From Halorubrum aethiopicum (GTDB lineage: Archaea > Halobacteriota > Halobacteria > Halobacteriales > Haloferacaceae): a stretch of 64,000 nt of DNA. A program made the position numbers and the translations under genes. Location of the stretch: positions 1-64,000 of the forward strand of contig NZ_LOAJ01000001.1 in assembly GCF_001542905.1 (NCBI RefSeq), read 5' to 3'. The notes beneath the pieces are model-generated. The model worked only from the letters and a program-made list of their open reading frames with translations. It ran no database searches and had not been told where the DNA came from. Below are positions 63,607-64,000 of the stretch, in pieces. Position 1 is the stretch's first letter. Every line of letters begins with the position of its first letter.

Positions 63607-63719
63607 ATACTCCCGGCGGCCGCGGCGGTCGTGGCGGTCGCGGCGGTCGTGGCGGCGTCGCCGTCAGCGGCGGCGGGACCGCGTCGTCGACCTCGTCGCC
63701 GTCAGCGGCGGCGGGACCG
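63607..63719. repeat. GC-rich tandem and direct repeats
   Basis: A run of GGCGGTCGNGG units (63613-63655) is followed by a 26-bp perfect direct repeat (63656-63681 and 63694-63719) separated by 12 bp, giving a 38-bp period. It lies between the coiled-coil gene and the last gene. Probably slippage-generated; it may extend with strain variation. Confidence 0.6.
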
Positions 63720-63735
63720 ACTCACGACCCGCCGC

Positions 63736-64000
63736 TCACCGTATCTTCCGGACGTCGCTGATGTCGAACCCGCCGTCGTGGACCTCCGTCTCGAACCGGA
63801 CGATGTTCTCCGCCTCCAGCCGCGAGAGGACGCCGCGGAACTCCCGGACGAACATGGTCCGAGCCCGCTTCGACCCGCCGCTCTCCCAGGTGAACTGGAG
63901 GGTGCCGCCGGCGGCGTCCATCAGCGTGCCGAACTCCCGGTCGGTGAGCGCGTCGTGGTTGACCAACACCAAGATGAGCCCCTGCCACCGGGTGGCGGCC
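63736..64000 (-). CDS. Partial protein at window edge, unknown
   Basis: The 3' end of a minus-strand gene. At least 87 residues are visible, and the open frame is still running at the window edge (AATRWQGLILVLVNHDALT), so the true start is beyond it. The visible part, LTDREFGTLMDAAGGTLQFTW and FRGVLSRLEAENIVRFETEV, looks like a small winged-helix or signal-processing module. No family recognised. A TTG within the window could start a shorter protein but is less likely. Confidence 0.65.
   Translation of the reverse strand, partial: AATRWQGLILVLVNHDALTDREFGTLMDAAGGTLQFTWESGGSKRARTMFVREFRGVLSRLEAENIVRFETEVHDGGFDISDVRKIR

Noticed and set aside
63656-63719. Possible CRISPR
   Set aside because: Only two repeat units, a 12-bp spacer and no cas genes; simple direct repeat.

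Overview
The window is chromosomal DNA of a halophilic archaeon (class Halobacteria), most like Halorubrum or a near relative. GC content is very high, the encoded proteins are strongly acidic, and promoters are TATA boxes about 25 bp upstream of start codons, often with no leader. The gene set is archaeal: HMG-CoA reductase, type II GAPDH, PriS with a GINS subunit, RtcB with archease, TFS, MBF1, coenzyme F420 genes and an archaeal-type M29 peptidase. The genus is an impression from gene content; the domain and class are secure. No rRNA, tRNA, CRISPR array or insertion sequence with a transposase was recognised.

Layout. 1-9.3 kb: GIDE-like membrane protein, lipoprotein, oxidoreductase, a GNAT/ornithine-cyclodeaminase-type pair, site-2 protease, and the cofE-mer-like pair of F420 metabolism. 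9.4-14.1 kb: Tsr3 (DUF367) bracketed by two inverted copies of a structured repeat, a DUF5518 membrane protein, a Zn/Cd-type P1B ATPase and a third repeat copy. 14.2-30.4 kb: housekeeping and metabolism (amidase, type II GAPDH, M29 peptidase, beta-propeller, nucleoside-gate protein, MFS carrier, KatG, ATP-grasp protein), then a compact cupin/DUF2249/HemA-dimerisation-like cluster and a 2-hydroxyacid dehydrogenase. 30.4-43.9 kb: fourth repeat copy, VTT membrane protein, MBF1, two paralogous HD phosphohydrolases around a UspA gene, amidohydrolase, thymidine kinase, the DUF502-archease-(membrane protein)-rtcB operon, HMG-CoA reductase and an inositol-monophosphatase-like enzyme. 44-49 kb: a surface-protein locus of DUF1102 (possibly TasA/camelysin-like) proteins with a membrane-linked DUF7344 regulator. 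49.1-53.6 kb: beta-CASP nuclease, DUF998, GINS and PriS. 53.6-64 kb: PadR regulator, class III aminotransferase, serine hydrolase, MutY, aldehyde dehydrogenase, a frameshifted alpha/beta hydrolase, TFS and a zinc-ribbon/coiled-coil operon.

The most unusual feature is a family of four ~230-265 nt intergenic elements (9383-9646 +, 10389-10619 -, 13874-14116 -, 30435-30674 +). They share conserved blocks, but their stems differ in sequence while still pairing. The pattern includes a conserved symmetric GA/GA internal loop and a small terminal hairpin, and it fits a structured RNA or a hairpin-bearing non-autonomous mobile element. The second notable locus is the DUF1102 cluster at 44-49 kb, a candidate fibre or matrix system with its own membrane-anchored HTH regulator.

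Genes that appear to work together: cofE with the F420-dependent enzyme; rtcB with archease; priS with GINS; the DUF2249 proteins with the cupins and the HemA-like dimerisation protein; and DUF1102 proteins with the DUF7344 regulator. Functions rest on motif recognition by eye; no database search was run.
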